A stretch of DNA of 64,000 nucleotides from contig NZ_FMZO01000006.1 of assembly GCF_900101395.1 (NCBI RefSeq), positions 274,210 to 338,209 of the forward strand. Direction: 5' to 3'. The notes beneath the pieces are model-generated. The model had not been told where the DNA came from, did not search any database, and was given only the letters and a program-made list of their open reading frames with translations. The stretch comes from Niabella drilacis. GTDB taxonomy: Bacteria; Bacteroidota; Bacteroidia; Chitinophagales; Chitinophagaceae. A program made the position numbers and the translations under genes. Position 1 is the stretch's first letter. The number at the start of each line of letters is the position of its first letter. Below, one piece after another: positions 45,798-54,907 of this stretch.

Positions 45798-47506
45798 GTA
45801 ATTCCCTTCGGAATAGAAGCAATCAGCTTTTGGGTATAAGCACTTTGAGGGTGCTCATAAATTTCATCTGCCGGCCCGCTCTCCTCTATTTTCCCCTTGT
45901 TCATCACAATGATCCGGTCGCTGAAATAGCGTACTACCGAAAGGTCATGACTGATAAATACAATGGTAAAGCCAAATTCTTTTTTGAGATCATTCAGCAG
46001 GTTGAGCACCTGGGCCTGTACGCTTACATCCAAAGCGGATACCGATTCATCGCAGATAATAAAAGAAGGATTCAATGCCAGGGCCCTTGCAATAACGATG
46101 CGCTGCCGCTGCCCTCCGCTGAATTCGTGCGGGTAGCGGTGATAGTGTTCCGGCAGCAGGCCTACTTTTTCCAGCAGGGTCTCTACTCTTTTTTTGCGGG
46201 CTGCCGCATCCGGCTCTATCCGGTGCACTTTCAGTGGCTCTTCAATGGCTGGGCCTATCTTTTTCCGGGGGTTTAATGAAGAATAGGGATCCTGGAAAAT
46301 GATCTGCAACTTCTTGCGCAGGCCGCGTAATTCCTCCTTTTTAAATAAACCCATATCCTGCCCCCGGTAAATGATCTTACCGGACGTTGAAGGAATCAGC
46401 TGTAGCAGGGCACGTCCCAGCGTCGTTTTACCACAGCCGCTCTCTCCCACCAGCCCCAGTGTTTCATTTTCGAAGATCTCAAAACTCACAGCATCGACTG
46501 CCTTTGTATAGCCAAGCGGCTTCCCCAGCCAGTTCCTTTCTTTGGGATACCAAACAGAGAGTTGCTCCACACTTACCAGGCAGCAGGCGCCGGCATTAAA
46601 AGGTTCCGGTGCGGTTACGGTCACCGCAGCAGGCGCCGGCGGCTGCATTGCTGCCGCATCAGTAAAATCGCTGACCACCGGTAACCGGGTTCCTTTTTTA
46701 TGATTCACGGGCCGGCAGGCCAACAAGGCCTTTGTGTAGGGATGCTGGGGATAACTGAACAACTGTCTCACCGTTCCTTCCTCCACTATGCCCCCCCTGT
46801 ATAGTACTACTGCCCGGTCGGCAATTTCTGCCACTACTCCCAGGTCGTGCGTAATAAAGATCACCCCCATACCCGTTTCCTGCTGTAGTTCCCTGATCAG
46901 CTGCAATACGGTTTTTTGCACCGTTACATCTAATGCAGTAGTAGGCTCATCGCAAATCAGGAGCCGGGGCTTGCAGCACATTGCCATGGCAATCATCACC
47001 CGCTGCTTTTGTCCTCCGCTAAGCTGGTGCGGATAACGGTTATACAGGGCCGGGGGGTCCGGTAACTGCACGCGCTCAAACCAACGGATCGCCAGCGCTT
47101 TTGCCGCTTCCTTTGTTACACGGGTATGCACCCGGATGGCTTCAGCCACCTGGTTGCCGCAGGTATATACCGGGTTCAGTGAACTCATCGGCTCCTGGAA
47201 GATCATTGAGATCGCGTTGCCCCGTATGGTCTGCATTGCCTCCCGGCTTTGTTCCAGCAGGCTGATACTGGCGCCGTCTTCTGTATAATAACAGATAGCG
47301 CCCCCCACATATTTTACCGGGGGGGAGGGGATCAGTTGTAATACGGACAATGAAGTTACCGACTTGCCCGATCCGGACTCTCCTACCAGCGCCACGATCT
47401 CATTCGCATGTACTGTTACCGAAATATCTTTCAGCGCATGGTTCACTACACCATCAGAAATAAAATCTGCGCACAAATCCCGGATCTCCAACAATGGTTG
47501 CTGCAT
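45776..47506 (-). CDS. Double-domain peptide/nickel-type ABC transporter ATPase (DppD-DppF fusion)
   Basis: This cytoplasmic ATPase powers uptake of oligopeptides or similar solutes. The 576 residues hold two complete ABC domains: first with GESGSGKS, the signature LSGGQKQR and LICDEPTTALD; second (from about 310) with GESGCGKT, FSGGQRQR and FIICDESVSALD. Each ends with an oligopeptide-binding-type C-terminal extension. The permease and binding-protein genes are not adjacent. The last residues PDLSGL are encoded by the REP-like palindrome. Confidence 0.94.
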   Translation of the reverse strand: MQQPLLEIRDLCADFISDGVVNHALKDISVTVHANEIVALVGESGSGKSVTSLSVLQLIPSPPVKYVGGAICYYTEDGASISLLEQSREAMQTIRGNAISMIFQEPMSSLNPVYTCGNQVAEAIRVHTRVTKEAAKALAIRWFERVQLPDPPALYNRYPHQLSGGQKQRVMIAMAMCCKPRLLICDEPTTALDVTVQKTVLQLIRELQQETGMGVIFITHDLGVVAEIADRAVVLYRGGIVEEGTVRQLFSYPQHPYTKALLACRPVNHKKGTRLPVVSDFTDAAAMQPPAPAAVTVTAPEPFNAGACCLVSVEQLSVWYPKERNWLGKPLGYTKAVDAVSFEIFENETLGLVGESGCGKTTLGRALLQLIPSTSGKIIYRGQDMGLFKKEELRGLRKKLQIIFQDPYSSLNPRKKIGPAIEEPLKVHRIEPDAAARKKRVETLLEKVGLLPEHYHRYPHEFSGGQRQRIVIARALALNPSFIICDESVSALDVSVQAQVLNLLNDLKKEFGFTIVFISHDLSVVRYFSDRIIVMNKGKIEESGPADEIYEHPQSAYTQKLIASIPKGITPDLSGL

Positions 47507-47878
47507 TCTTTTGCTACTTTAATGAATCATTTATACACCCGCTAATTTAGCACCGGTCCGGCAACCATCATTGCCGAGACTGGTCCGGCATAAAAATGTA
47601 TTTTTTTGAATCCCCTCCAGATCGGTGCCGGATACCCGCTGATGGTCCCATCCTTCAGCCCTCCGCGCTATCTGCGGACACCCCAGCCCTCCCGTCCTGT
47701 TGCGAAATCCATGAAGTCCTGTTACAATAAATGCTGCCCTGCAATAAATAAGAGCTGCCCGGGCCAAAGAAGCAAAATACTATATCTATAAAAGCGCCCC
47801 CATCCCCGGTCATTTTGCCGGAAGCCGGTGACGATTCTGACAGCGTCATCATCACTCTAAAAGACAGCCAATCCCGCC
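47507..47878. other. 372-base region without a recognised gene
   Basis: It contains GC-rich sequence with only short, unrelated-looking frames on the minus strand (47531-47767 and 47655-47855) that resemble nothing I know. No RNA gene, repeat or promoter box stands out. Confidence 0.5.
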
Positions 47879-48265
47879 TTACTGGACCACCTTAATATTC
47901 AGCTTCCTTTCCGGCGTGGGATAGTAGGCCATACAAACCGCACACTGCGGGTCTTTTTTAGCCGGTACTATTTCAAAATAAAAAACATCTCCTTCCTTAA
48001 TACCGGAAGGAAAGTCGCAGGGATTGCTGATACCAAAAGCCTTCCAGTAGGTCTTATTGGTTTGGGGATTGGTCCATGTAGCCGCCACCAGCAGGGGATC
48101 TATTCTTCCTTCAATAACGGAGAAGGTATAGTTAGAGCACATACCGGCCACTTCAAACCGGGCTTTATAACGGGTGCCTCCGCCCTTTGTTGCTTTAGAG
48201 GAGCAGGCTGTTATTGCGGAAAACACCGCCGCCGCAATAACCAGCGTAAATAAACCTATTTTCAT
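47879..48265 (-). CDS. Small lipoprotein of unknown function
   Basis: The 128-residue protein has a lipoprotein signal (ITACSS, Cys21) and a small beta-rich domain with cysteines in GMCSNYTF, SNPCDFPSG and PQCAVCMAYY, which may form disulfides or bind metal. No family is recognised. It starts 11 bases after the AMP nucleosidase stop on the same strand, so both probably share one transcript. Confidence 0.7.
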   Translation of the reverse strand: MKIGLFTLVIAAAVFSAITACSSKATKGGGTRYKARFEVAGMCSNYTFSVIEGRIDPLLVAATWTNPQTNKTYWKAFGISNPCDFPSGIKEGDVFYFEIVPAKKDPQCAVCMAYYPTPERKLNIKVVQ

Positions 48266-48276
48266 GTATGATGATT

Positions 48277-49047
48277 TTAAAATCTCAGGTGCCGTACCGT
48301 TTGACCGTTATTGATCAGTTGTTTCAGCGAATCAATACCAATCTTCAAATGATTTTCCACATACTTAGCCGTCACTTTCCGATCGCTTTCCGCTGTTTTC
48401 ACCCCATCGGGTATCATGGGCTGATCACTCACCAGCAGCAGGGCGCCGGTTGGTATCTTATTAAAAAAGCCGACCGTAAAAATAGTAGCCGTCTCCATGT
48501 CCACCGCATAGGCCCGTATCCGCTGCAGGTAGGTCTTAAACTCCTCATCATGTTCCCATACCCTCCGGTTGGTGGTGTACACAGTTCCGGTCCAGTAGTC
48601 GGTCTTGGCTTCCCTTATGGTGGTACTCACTGCTTTCTGCAATGCAAAAGCCGGCAGGGCGGGCACTTCATGTGGAAAATAATCATCTGAGGTACCTTCC
48701 CCCCGAATTGCGGCAATGGGTAAAATAAGATCGCCTACATTATTGCGCTTCTTAAGCCCCCCGCATTTGCCCAAAAACAATACCGCCTTGGGAGCAATAG
48801 CGGTAAGCAGGTCCATGATCGTAGCCGCTGTGGGGCTTCCCATTCCAAAATTGATAATGGTAATATCCCCTGCTGTAGCACATTGCATTGGTTTATCCAG
48901 TCCTACCACCTCCACATTATTCCAGTCTGCGAACAGCTTTACATAATTGCCAAAATTGGTCAGCAGGATGTATTCCCCAAAATTTTTGAGGCTTTCGCCT
49001 GTGTACCGGGGCAGCCAGTTCTTTACGATCTCATTCTTTGTTTTCAT
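48277..49047 (-). CDS. amn: AMP nucleosidase
   Basis: It cleaves AMP to adenine and ribose 5-phosphate in purine turnover. The 256-residue protein is of the short Bacteroidota type with a nucleoside phosphorylase fold: TIINFGMGSPTAATIMDLL, FLGKCGGLKKRNNVGDLILP, the AIRGEGTSDDYFP loop, and YAVDMETATIFTVGFF with the catalytic-site Glu, then LLLVSDQPMIPDGVKT. The longer E. coli-type N-terminal domain is absent, as usual in this phylum. Confidence 0.92.
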   Translation of the reverse strand: MKTKNEIVKNWLPRYTGESLKNFGEYILLTNFGNYVKLFADWNNVEVVGLDKPMQCATAGDITIINFGMGSPTAATIMDLLTAIAPKAVLFLGKCGGLKKRNNVGDLILPIAAIRGEGTSDDYFPHEVPALPAFALQKAVSTTIREAKTDYWTGTVYTTNRRVWEHDEEFKTYLQRIRAYAVDMETATIFTVGFFNKIPTGALLLVSDQPMIPDGVKTAESDRKVTAKYVENHLKIGIDSLKQLINNGQTVRHLRF

Positions 49048-49348
49048 CCCTGTTGTTTTAACGATTCATCTGCGGGCACCTTTATTCTGCAACAATCCAT
49101 CAGTCTGCCCGCCCCATTTTTCTTTCAAATGTTGCTGTATCTTTGGTGTAACCAGAAAAACAACATTCAACTATGCTTTCATCCGGACCGGTTGCTACCT
49201 TTTCATCAGGAACCGTTCCTGAAATCTTTTCAATTTCATCAGCACTTCGATTTTTATCCTGTTTTTTATTTGAGAAACAGCCGGCCTGCATACCCGATTT
49301 ACCAGCAAGATACTCATTTTTATACACAGGTTTCCACCGCGAAACCAT

Positions 49349-49356
49349 TATTTTTG
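49349..49356 (+). promoter_or_regulatory. -7 promoter box of the HsdR_N-domain gene
   Basis: TATTTTTG, a full consensus match, 5 bases before the ATG at 49362, supporting that start over an in-frame codon at 49173. Confidence 0.4.
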
Positions 49357-49361
49357 GACCA

Positions 49362-49808
49362 ATGATACGCATTCAATATCCGGAACCCGGGTTCAAAATT
49401 GAAACCCGAAACGGGCAGCCGCATATTTTTGATGCACTGCGCAAAAAATGGCTGGTACTGCAGGATGAAGAATGGATCCGCCAGAACTTTATCCAATACC
49501 TGCTGCAGACGATGCGGTATCCTGCGGCCCTCATCGCACTCGAAAAAGAGATCCGGCTGGGGGAACTGAAAAAACGGTTCGACATTCTCGTATACGATCC
49601 GGATCATCATCCCTGGATGCTGATCGAGTGTAAGGCCGACCAGGTATTATTGAACGATGCGGTCCTTAACCAGGTACTGCGTTATAATATTGCCCTGCCG
49701 GCCCCTTACCTGGTTATTACCAATGGGAACCATACCTACGGATGGAAAAAGGAAACCCGGAGCCTTACTCCCATCGAAACATTACCTGAATTTTTCACTC
49801 ACTATTAG
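49362..49808 (+). CDS. Stand-alone type I restriction HsdR_N-domain protein (PD-(D/E)XK fold)
   Basis: The 148-residue protein is a single domain related to the nuclease domain of type I restriction R subunits. It has WIRQNFIQYLLQT, the PD-(D/E)XK core FDILVYDPDHHPWMLIECKA (Asp, Glu, Lys) and YLVITNGNHTYGW. No helicase, methylase or specificity gene is near, so it is not a restriction system; such lone proteins are widespread in Bacteroidota with unknown role. Its end overlaps the convergent dehydrogenase gene by 27 bases. Confidence 0.85.
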   Translation: MIRIQYPEPGFKIETRNGQPHIFDALRKKWLVLQDEEWIRQNFIQYLLQTMRYPAALIALEKEIRLGELKKRFDILVYDPDHHPWMLIECKADQVLLNDAVLNQVLRYNIALPAPYLVITNGNHTYGWKKETRSLTPIETLPEFFTHY

Positions 49809-50672
49809 CTCCTTTGTTCCGGGCGTATACGTATAAAATCCTTCACCGGATTTAACGCCCAGTTTTCCTGAATGAACCATATTGACCAGGAGCGGGCAGG
49901 GTGCATATTTAGGGTTCCCAAACCCGCTGTGCAGCACATTTAAAATGGAGAGGCATACATCCAGCCCGATAAAATCCGCCAGCTGCAATGGCCCCATCGG
50001 GTGCGCCATACCCAGTTTCATAATGGTATCTATAGCCTCAACCCCGGCAACTCCCTCGTACAGGCTGCAGATCGCTTCGTTGATCATCGGCATTAAGATA
50101 CGGTTGGCAATAAAACCGGGGTAATCATTGGCCAGGGCGGGTATTTTCCCCAGCTTTTTGCTTAATGCGATAATGGTATCAGAAACCGTGGTATGGGTAG
50201 CATACCCGTTAATAACTTCCACCAGCTTCATCACCGGAACCGGGTTCATAAAATGCATCCCGATCACCTGGCCGGGCCGCTTTGTTACCGATGCAATTTT
50301 TGTAACAGAGATCGAAGAAGTATTGGTAGCCAGGATACAGCCCGGCGGTGCAGCAGCATCGATCTTCCCGAACAGCTCCAGCTTCAATGCTTCCTGTTCG
50401 GTAGCCGCTTCTACCACCAGCTGGGCGGCAGCCACCCCCTTCCCTATATCCGTTTCCGTCGTAATATTTTGCAGGGTCGCTTCCTTTTGATGCACAGTGA
50501 TCACCCCCTTCGCCAGCTGCCGGTCCAGGTTCTTTGCGATGGTTTGAAGTGCTTTATCCAATTGTGCAGCCGAAATATCGATCAGCACTACAGGGTGCCC
50601 TGTTTGTGCAAATACATGTGCAATGCCGTTGCCCATGGTGCCGGCACCGATAACGGAAACATTTTTAATCAT
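49782..50672 (-). CDS. 3-hydroxyacyl-CoA (3-hydroxybutyryl-CoA) dehydrogenase
   Basis: It interconverts 3-hydroxybutyryl-CoA-type and acetoacetyl-CoA-type thioesters with NAD(P). The 296-residue protein has the dinucleotide fold VSVIGAGTMGNGIAHVFAQT with Asp of LIDIS, ATNTSSISVTKIA with catalytic-site Ser/Asn, GMHFMNPVPVMKLVEVI with His, and the C-terminal dimer domain (NRILMPMINEAICSLYEG, MGPLQLADFIGLDVCL). It is a single gene, divergent from the barnase-like gene. Confidence 0.93.
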   Translation of the reverse strand: MIKNVSVIGAGTMGNGIAHVFAQTGHPVVLIDISAAQLDKALQTIAKNLDRQLAKGVITVHQKEATLQNITTETDIGKGVAAAQLVVEAATEQEALKLELFGKIDAAAPPGCILATNTSSISVTKIASVTKRPGQVIGMHFMNPVPVMKLVEVINGYATHTTVSDTIIALSKKLGKIPALANDYPGFIANRILMPMINEAICSLYEGVAGVEAIDTIMKLGMAHPMGPLQLADFIGLDVCLSILNVLHSGFGNPKYAPCPLLVNMVHSGKLGVKSGEGFYTYTPGTKELIVSEKFR

Positions 50673-50712
50673 AAGGCAAGATAATTAAAAATGGAATAAT
50701 AAATTTTGCAGT

Positions 50713-50720
50713 AGGTTTGC
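50713..50720 (+). promoter_or_regulatory. -7 promoter box of the barnase/barstar pair
   Basis: TAGGTTTG, a full consensus match, 18 bases before the ATG at 50739. Confidence 0.4.
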
Positions 50721-50738
50721 CGGATCAAGGGAATAAAA

Positions 50739-51203
50739 ATGCGAAAACAAAGCATAGTGCTGCTGCTGGCAGCGATCCTTATAGCGGGATATTTTTGGCG
50801 GGAATACCGGAGCACCGGTACATCTGCACAGGGGGAACTGCCATCAACAGACCAAAGTAGGGCAACGGCTCCGGTAGAGGCGCTCACAAAAGAAACGGTC
50901 GTTGTGCCGTATGTGAAAAAGAACGGCCGTCTTCCTGCTTATTATATAACCAAGCAGGAAGCCCGCCAGAAGGGCTGGAACGCTGCGGGAGGCAACCTGT
51001 GCGAGGTCTTGCCGGGCAGGGCTATTGGGGGAGACTATTTCAGCAACCGTGAAAAAGCATTGCCTGTTAAAAGCGGGAGAAAATGGTATGAAGCGGACAT
51101 TAATTATCATTGCGGACACCGCAGCGCGGACCGGCTTCTTTTTTCAAATGACGGACTGGTATTCGTTACAAAAGATCACTACAAAACCTTTGAGGAAAAA
51201 TAA
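50739..51203 (+). CDS. Barnase-family secreted ribonuclease
   Basis: The 154-residue protein has an N-terminal signal/anchor and a C-terminal guanyl-specific ribonuclease domain of the barnase (N1/T1) family: LPAYYITKQEARQKGW, GRAIGGDYFSNRE, then the catalytic set Glu in WYEADINY, Arg in HRSADRLLFSNDG and His in VTKDHYKTF. It cleaves RNA. It may act on competitors or extracellular RNA. The barstar gene follows after 5 bases, which protects the cell. Confidence 0.92.
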   Translation: MRKQSIVLLLAAILIAGYFWREYRSTGTSAQGELPSTDQSRATAPVEALTKETVVVPYVKKNGRLPAYYITKQEARQKGWNAAGGNLCEVLPGRAIGGDYFSNREKALPVKSGRKWYEADINYHCGHRSADRLLFSNDGLVFVTKDHYKTFEEK

Positions 51204-51208
51204 AATAT

Positions 51209-51487
51209 ATGCAGGAAATCATTTTTGATTTTGACCGGATCGGGACCGAGGCCGATTTTTATAAAACAGCTATAACCAAACTGGAGCTGCCGGAATACTT
51301 CGGTAATAACCTGGATGCGCTCTACGATGTACTCACCGGTGCTATTGCGCTCCCCGTGCTGATCCGCTTTACCGATCTCTCGCTCGGCCAGCTCGAAAAA
51401 TTCAGCGATATTATCGCCGTATTTGAGGATGCTGCGGCTGAACTTGAAGAACAGCTGATCTTTGAATACTACCTCAAGAAACCCTAA
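51209..51487 (+). CDS. Barstar-family ribonuclease inhibitor
   Basis: The 92-residue cytoplasmic protein inhibits the barnase-like ribonuclease encoded directly upstream. It matches barstar over its full length: FYKTAITKLELPEYFGNNLD, ALYDVLTGAI and FEDAAAELEEQ, including the Asp-rich LPEYFGNNLDALYD helix that plugs the barnase active site. The 5-base spacing shows tight co-expression. Confidence 0.93.
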   Translation: MQEIIFDFDRIGTEADFYKTAITKLELPEYFGNNLDALYDVLTGAIALPVLIRFTDLSLGQLEKFSDIIAVFEDAAAELEEQLIFEYYLKKP

Positions 51488-51723
51488 CCCCCGCAGCTAA
51501 AGCAACCAGTGGGCCCGGTAGCTCCTATCGGGCGTGAAAATCAGGAAATTTGTCCGGGGGCTAAAAGATGGCTCCCCGGGGATGCCCCGCCAGGGAAAAT
51601 GAAGTCCCCGTTATAACTCAACATCCGGCAATCCGGCCGGGATTCTTTTCTGTTTTGTAAAAGGGAAATGCGCAGAAGCTCCTCTTTGGGAAAACCGGGG
51701 CTGACATTAAACTTTAATTGCTC

Positions 51724-52362
51724 TTATTTCCGTTTATAATCGCCCCGTTTCCAGGATTTGATAAATTCGGACCATGCAGCAGGGTTAAAGATGTTCATGG
51801 GAGGGATCTGCCCCTGGTAGCGGGCCTTCTGGGAGATCATATTGAGCTGCATATTGGTAACTTCCCGCCCGTCATAAGCCGTTTTGCGCAGCATGGCACG
51901 CTGCATTTCCTTGGTATTGTTTTTCCGGATGATCTCCAATTCATCATCAGCAACCTTCACGTTTACAAAGTCCCGGGCAAGCTGTTCCGGCGTGGGGCGG
52001 GGCCTTATAATAGCTGCCGGCAGGTATACCGTGTCTTCCGTCATTAAGACAACTATATTATATTGATTTCCCTCCAGGTTCCGGGGAATGGCTTTCAGGA
52101 TCGGCTTATAGCTCACATGCGAAAATTCGATCTCATCTCCTTTCAGTACGGCAATGGAAAAAACCCCCTGCTCATTGGTAATCGTTCCGCGCGAGGACCC
52201 CTTTACAGTAACGCTTACCGAAGGAATACCGTACAGGCTGTCCGAAGACATCACAATACCGAAAAGCTGGATCACGGAATCACGCGCCTTTTCAAACTGG
52301 GCATTCGCAGTTGATGGAATTATAAACAATAAAACAATAACCGGTATGATTATTTTCTTCAC
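51724..52362 (-). CDS. Secreted carboxypeptidase-regulatory-like domain protein
   Basis: The 212-residue protein has a signal peptide (ANAQ, about residue 22) and a CarboxypepD_reg-like beta-sandwich (about 32-110: GIVMSSDSLYGIPSVSVTVK, GTITNEQGVFSIAVLKGDEI), then a basic helical tail ending in WKRGDYKRK. Such domains are found alone in many Bacteroidota exported proteins; the function is not known. The start codon is GTG at 52362. Confidence 0.85.
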   Translation of the reverse strand: MKKIIIPVIVLLFIIPSTANAQFEKARDSVIQLFGIVMSSDSLYGIPSVSVTVKGSSRGTITNEQGVFSIAVLKGDEIEFSHVSYKPILKAIPRNLEGNQYNIVVLMTEDTVYLPAAIIRPRPTPEQLARDFVNVKVADDELEIIRKNNTKEMQRAMLRKTAYDGREVTNMQLNMISQKARYQGQIPPMNIFNPAAWSEFIKSWKRGDYKRK

Positions 52363-52420
52363 AGCCTCAAATTTAAGTAACCATTTGTAAATAAGACAAC
52401 AAAATGCCCAATAGGATGTT

Positions 52421-52428
52421 TAACTTTG
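52421..52428 (+). promoter_or_regulatory. -7 promoter box of the Mrp ATPase gene
   Basis: TAACTTTG, a full consensus match, 38 bases before the ATG at 52467. Confidence 0.4.
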
Positions 52429-52466
52429 CAGATTGTAGCGAATTTAACATAAGCTTTAGTAAATAA

Positions 52467-53537
52467 ATGACAAAAGAACTTGTTTTACAGGCATTGAGCA
52501 CTGTTCATATTCCCGGATCTCATAAAAACATAGTGGAACTGGAGATGATAAAGGACCTCGTGATCGAAAAATACTATGTTGCATTTAACATCGATCTCCC
52601 CAGCCCGGATGCGCAGCTCCGGGAGCAGGTAAAGACCGCATGTATACAGGCTATTAAAACACAGGTAAATGAAAAAGCCGTGGTAAAGGCCGGCTTTGGC
52701 AGTCATACACCCAAGGCACAGGCCTCCGCCGGCGCATCAGTAAAGGTATTGCCGGGCGTAAAAAATATTATTGCAGTGGTAAGCGGTAAAGGAGGTGTTG
52801 GTAAAAGCACCGTTGCCGCCAACCTGGCCCTGGCCCTGTCGCAATCCGGTGCGGCTGTGGGGCTGATGGATGCTGATATCTATGGCCCCAGTGTTCCTAT
52901 TATGTTTGGTGTACGGGGCGAGCGGCCGATGATGAAAGACGTAAACGGCAAAGGCATGATCGTGCCGCTGGAACGCTTTGGCATCAAACTGCTCAGTATC
53001 GGGTTGCTGGTGGATGAAAGCAAGGCCGTGGTATGGCGCGGCCCCATGGCCAGCAGCGCAATCAAACAATTTATTACAGATGTGGATTGGGGCGACCTGG
53101 ATTACCTGATCGTAGACATGCCTCCCGGCACCGGCGATATTCACCTGACCCTGATGCAGATTGCTCATGTAAGCGGCGTGGTTATTGTAAGCACCCCGCA
53201 GGATGTGGCATTGGCCGATGCTAAAAAAGGGATCGCCATGTTTGGACAGGCCCAGCTGAATGCACCCATTATAGGGCTGGTAGAAAACATGAGCTACTTC
53301 ACCCCGGCGGAATTACCGGATAACAAATATTATATTTTCGGGCAGGAAGGAGGAAAGCGCCTGGCCAGCGAATATGACCTGCCTTTCCTGGGAGAAATTC
53401 CCCTGGTACAAAGTATCCGGGAAGGGGGAGATATAGGTGTACCGGCAATGATGAGCGATGATGAAGTTACGAAGGCCGCTTTTAAAGCCTTTGCAGGAGC
53501 AGTTGCCCGGTTTGCAGAGAAAACGTCAAGAAAATAA
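52467..53537 (+). CDS. apbC: Mrp/NBP35-family iron-sulfur cluster carrier ATPase
   Basis: It is a scaffold/carrier that loads iron-sulfur clusters on target proteins in the cytoplasm. The 356-residue protein has an N-terminal MIP18-like domain (about 1-80), the deviant Walker [37 protein letters not shown] and [18 protein letters not shown]. The CxxC pair that binds the bridging cluster in well-studied members is not present; the corresponding segment reads [19 protein letters not shown]. Confidence 0.93.
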   Translation: MTKELVLQALSTVHIPGSHKNIVELEMIKDLVIEKYYVAFNIDLPSPDAQLREQVKTACIQAIKTQVNEKAVVKAGFGSHTPKAQASAGASVKVLPGVKNIIAVVSGKGGVGKSTVAANLALALSQSGAAVGLMDADIYGPSVPIMFGVRGERPMMKDVNGKGMIVPLERFGIKLLSIGLLVDESKAVVWRGPMASSAIKQFITDVDWGDLDYLIVDMPPGTGDIHLTLMQIAHVSGVVIVSTPQDVALADAKKGIAMFGQAQLNAPIIGLVENMSYFTPAELPDNKYYIFGQEGGKRLASEYDLPFLGEIPLVQSIREGGDIGVPAMMSDDEVTKAAFKAFAGAVARFAEKTSRK

Positions 53538-53599
53538 GTTACGACGGGGATATCCGAAAAATTGCGCGGTGCCTGCTGAAACAGCCTTCCTTCCGGGTC

Positions 53600-54067
53600 C
53601 TAGCTTTTCTTTGCCCGCTCCAGGATAATCTGGTTTAATCCGGGCGTCTCTGTATCGATCAGGGAAATAGCGATTCCGTCTTTTACCCATTTATACTGAC
53701 GGGCCCATTCATTTTCCCGGACCTCGGGGGTGCCCCCTGCAGCTGCCGCTTCTTTCCGGGCCTGAAGAAAGGAGGCTTTGTTTACAAGCACAACAACCTC
53801 ATCAATGTGTTCCCCATAGGTTTTTACAAACAGCTGCTCCGTTCTTATTTCAGCATTATAAAATTTAATGAGGTTATCTTTTATTTCAAAGAACCGGAAG
53901 AATGCATTACCCGTAACAACATGCCGGCCATCCGGTGCTTTAAACGGCTGACCCAGTAAAGCAGCAGGCTCCAATATTCGTGCGCGACTACAGCCGTATA
54001 CATTTGGTACCAGGATCAAAACAGGTACACTCCTGGTTAGGGTTAATAAAAATTGTTTTCTTAACAT
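53600..54067 (-). CDS. Putative lipoprotein at the end of the T6SS effector cluster
   Basis: The 155-residue protein has an export signal with a possible lipobox (VYGCS, Cys26) and a charged domain of about 125 residues with WARQYKWVKDGIAISLIDTE near the end. I recognise no family. It is the last gene of the minus-strand vgrG cluster, 8 bases after the previous stop, and could be an immunity protein. ATG 54067 is preferred over the in-frame TTG at 54079, which overlaps the upstream gene. Confidence 0.65.
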   Translation of the reverse strand: MLRKQFLLTLTRSVPVLILVPNVYGCSRARILEPAALLGQPFKAPDGRHVVTGNAFFRFFEIKDNLIKFYNAEIRTEQLFVKTYGEHIDEVVVLVNKASFLQARKEAAAAGGTPEVRENEWARQYKWVKDGIAISLIDTETPGLNQIILERAKKS

Positions 54068-54075
54068 GGGCTTCC

Positions 54076-54894
54076 TCAAATTACAACAAATTTATTTTCG
54101 CTTGCTACATAGGTTAGCCGAACGTCAATGGCAGCACCTGAGGTGTCCGTTTCCTTGGCCTTAAAAAACAATACGGGGTTACCATCGCTTCTTAAAACAT
54201 CCGCAACACGACGGTCATCATATAGCCTTACTTTACAGCTTTTGAAATCAACTTCCTGTAATGCAAAGACCCGGTTTCCTACCGGCCGCCGTTTAATAAG
54301 ATCTTCAATAATTCTTTGATTGTCCTGGTTTCCTTTTTCCGTTTCATACAACGATGTATTGATCCTTGTAAAAGATCTGTGGAGCGATTCAAAAAGCCTG
54401 AAGGCATTCCCTTCCTTAACCGTTTCATATAACTGTACATACGCCGCAATGATCCGCTCCTGGTACTGATCCAGTTTGCTGATATCCGTGTCATTTTTCC
54501 AGAAAGCCTCTGCCACATAAGGTACTGCTGCATCAAATTCAACCACCCAGTTCGCTTTGGGAACAGGCACATTATTTACCAGGAGCAGTTGCGGTGGCGT
54601 TTTAGTTCCCTCTTTGATCAGGTAGGTCTTCTCTTTAAAATCGTTTGCCTGGTCTGCTGCATATAAGCCTATTTCGACATAGGCAGTAGCCGGAACAACA
54701 GCAGTCCCTTTGTTTGGCAGGAGCTCTACATTCAGCAGCTGCTTCCCCTTTTTTGCAATGAACAGGTTAAGCAGCTGGGTTCCGGCATTGTCCGGAACTC
54801 CGTCAATATTGTCAACCAGCAATATCCCGTTCAAGTATATTTTAAACGTACAATCACTGCCTGCATAGGTAAGATGGTAAAACGGTTCTTTCAT
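54076..54894 (-). CDS. T6SS effector-cluster protein of unknown function
   Basis: The 272-residue protein has no signal peptide. The first ~75 residues form a beta-rich domain (YAGSDCTFKIYLNGILLVDN, GKQLLNVELLPN), followed by a mostly helical segment (QERIIAAYVQLYETVKEG) and a beta-rich end with VRLTYVASENKFVVI. The family is not recognised. It follows the 981-residue gene by 13 bases and is likely a partner, adaptor or immunity protein for it. Confidence 0.65.
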   Translation of the reverse strand: MKEPFYHLTYAGSDCTFKIYLNGILLVDNIDGVPDNAGTQLLNLFIAKKGKQLLNVELLPNKGTAVVPATAYVEIGLYAADQANDFKEKTYLIKEGTKTPPQLLLVNNVPVPKANWVVEFDAAVPYVAEAFWKNDTDISKLDQYQERIIAAYVQLYETVKEGNAFRLFESLHRSFTRINTSLYETEKGNQDNQRIIEDLIKRRPVGNRVFALQEVDFKSCKVRLYDDRRVADVLRSDGNPVLFFKAKETDTSGAAIDVRLTYVASENKFVVI

Positions 54895-54907
54895 TGTCTG
54901 ACTATAT

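Noticed and set aside
47531..47855. Two overlapping short minus-strand frames
   Set aside because: Neither resembles a protein family, and they overlap in different frames without promoter or start context.
51554..51579. GC-rich hairpin after barstar
   Set aside because: CCGGGG/CCCCGG stem is real but has no T-tract and an irregular loop, so it is not called a terminator.
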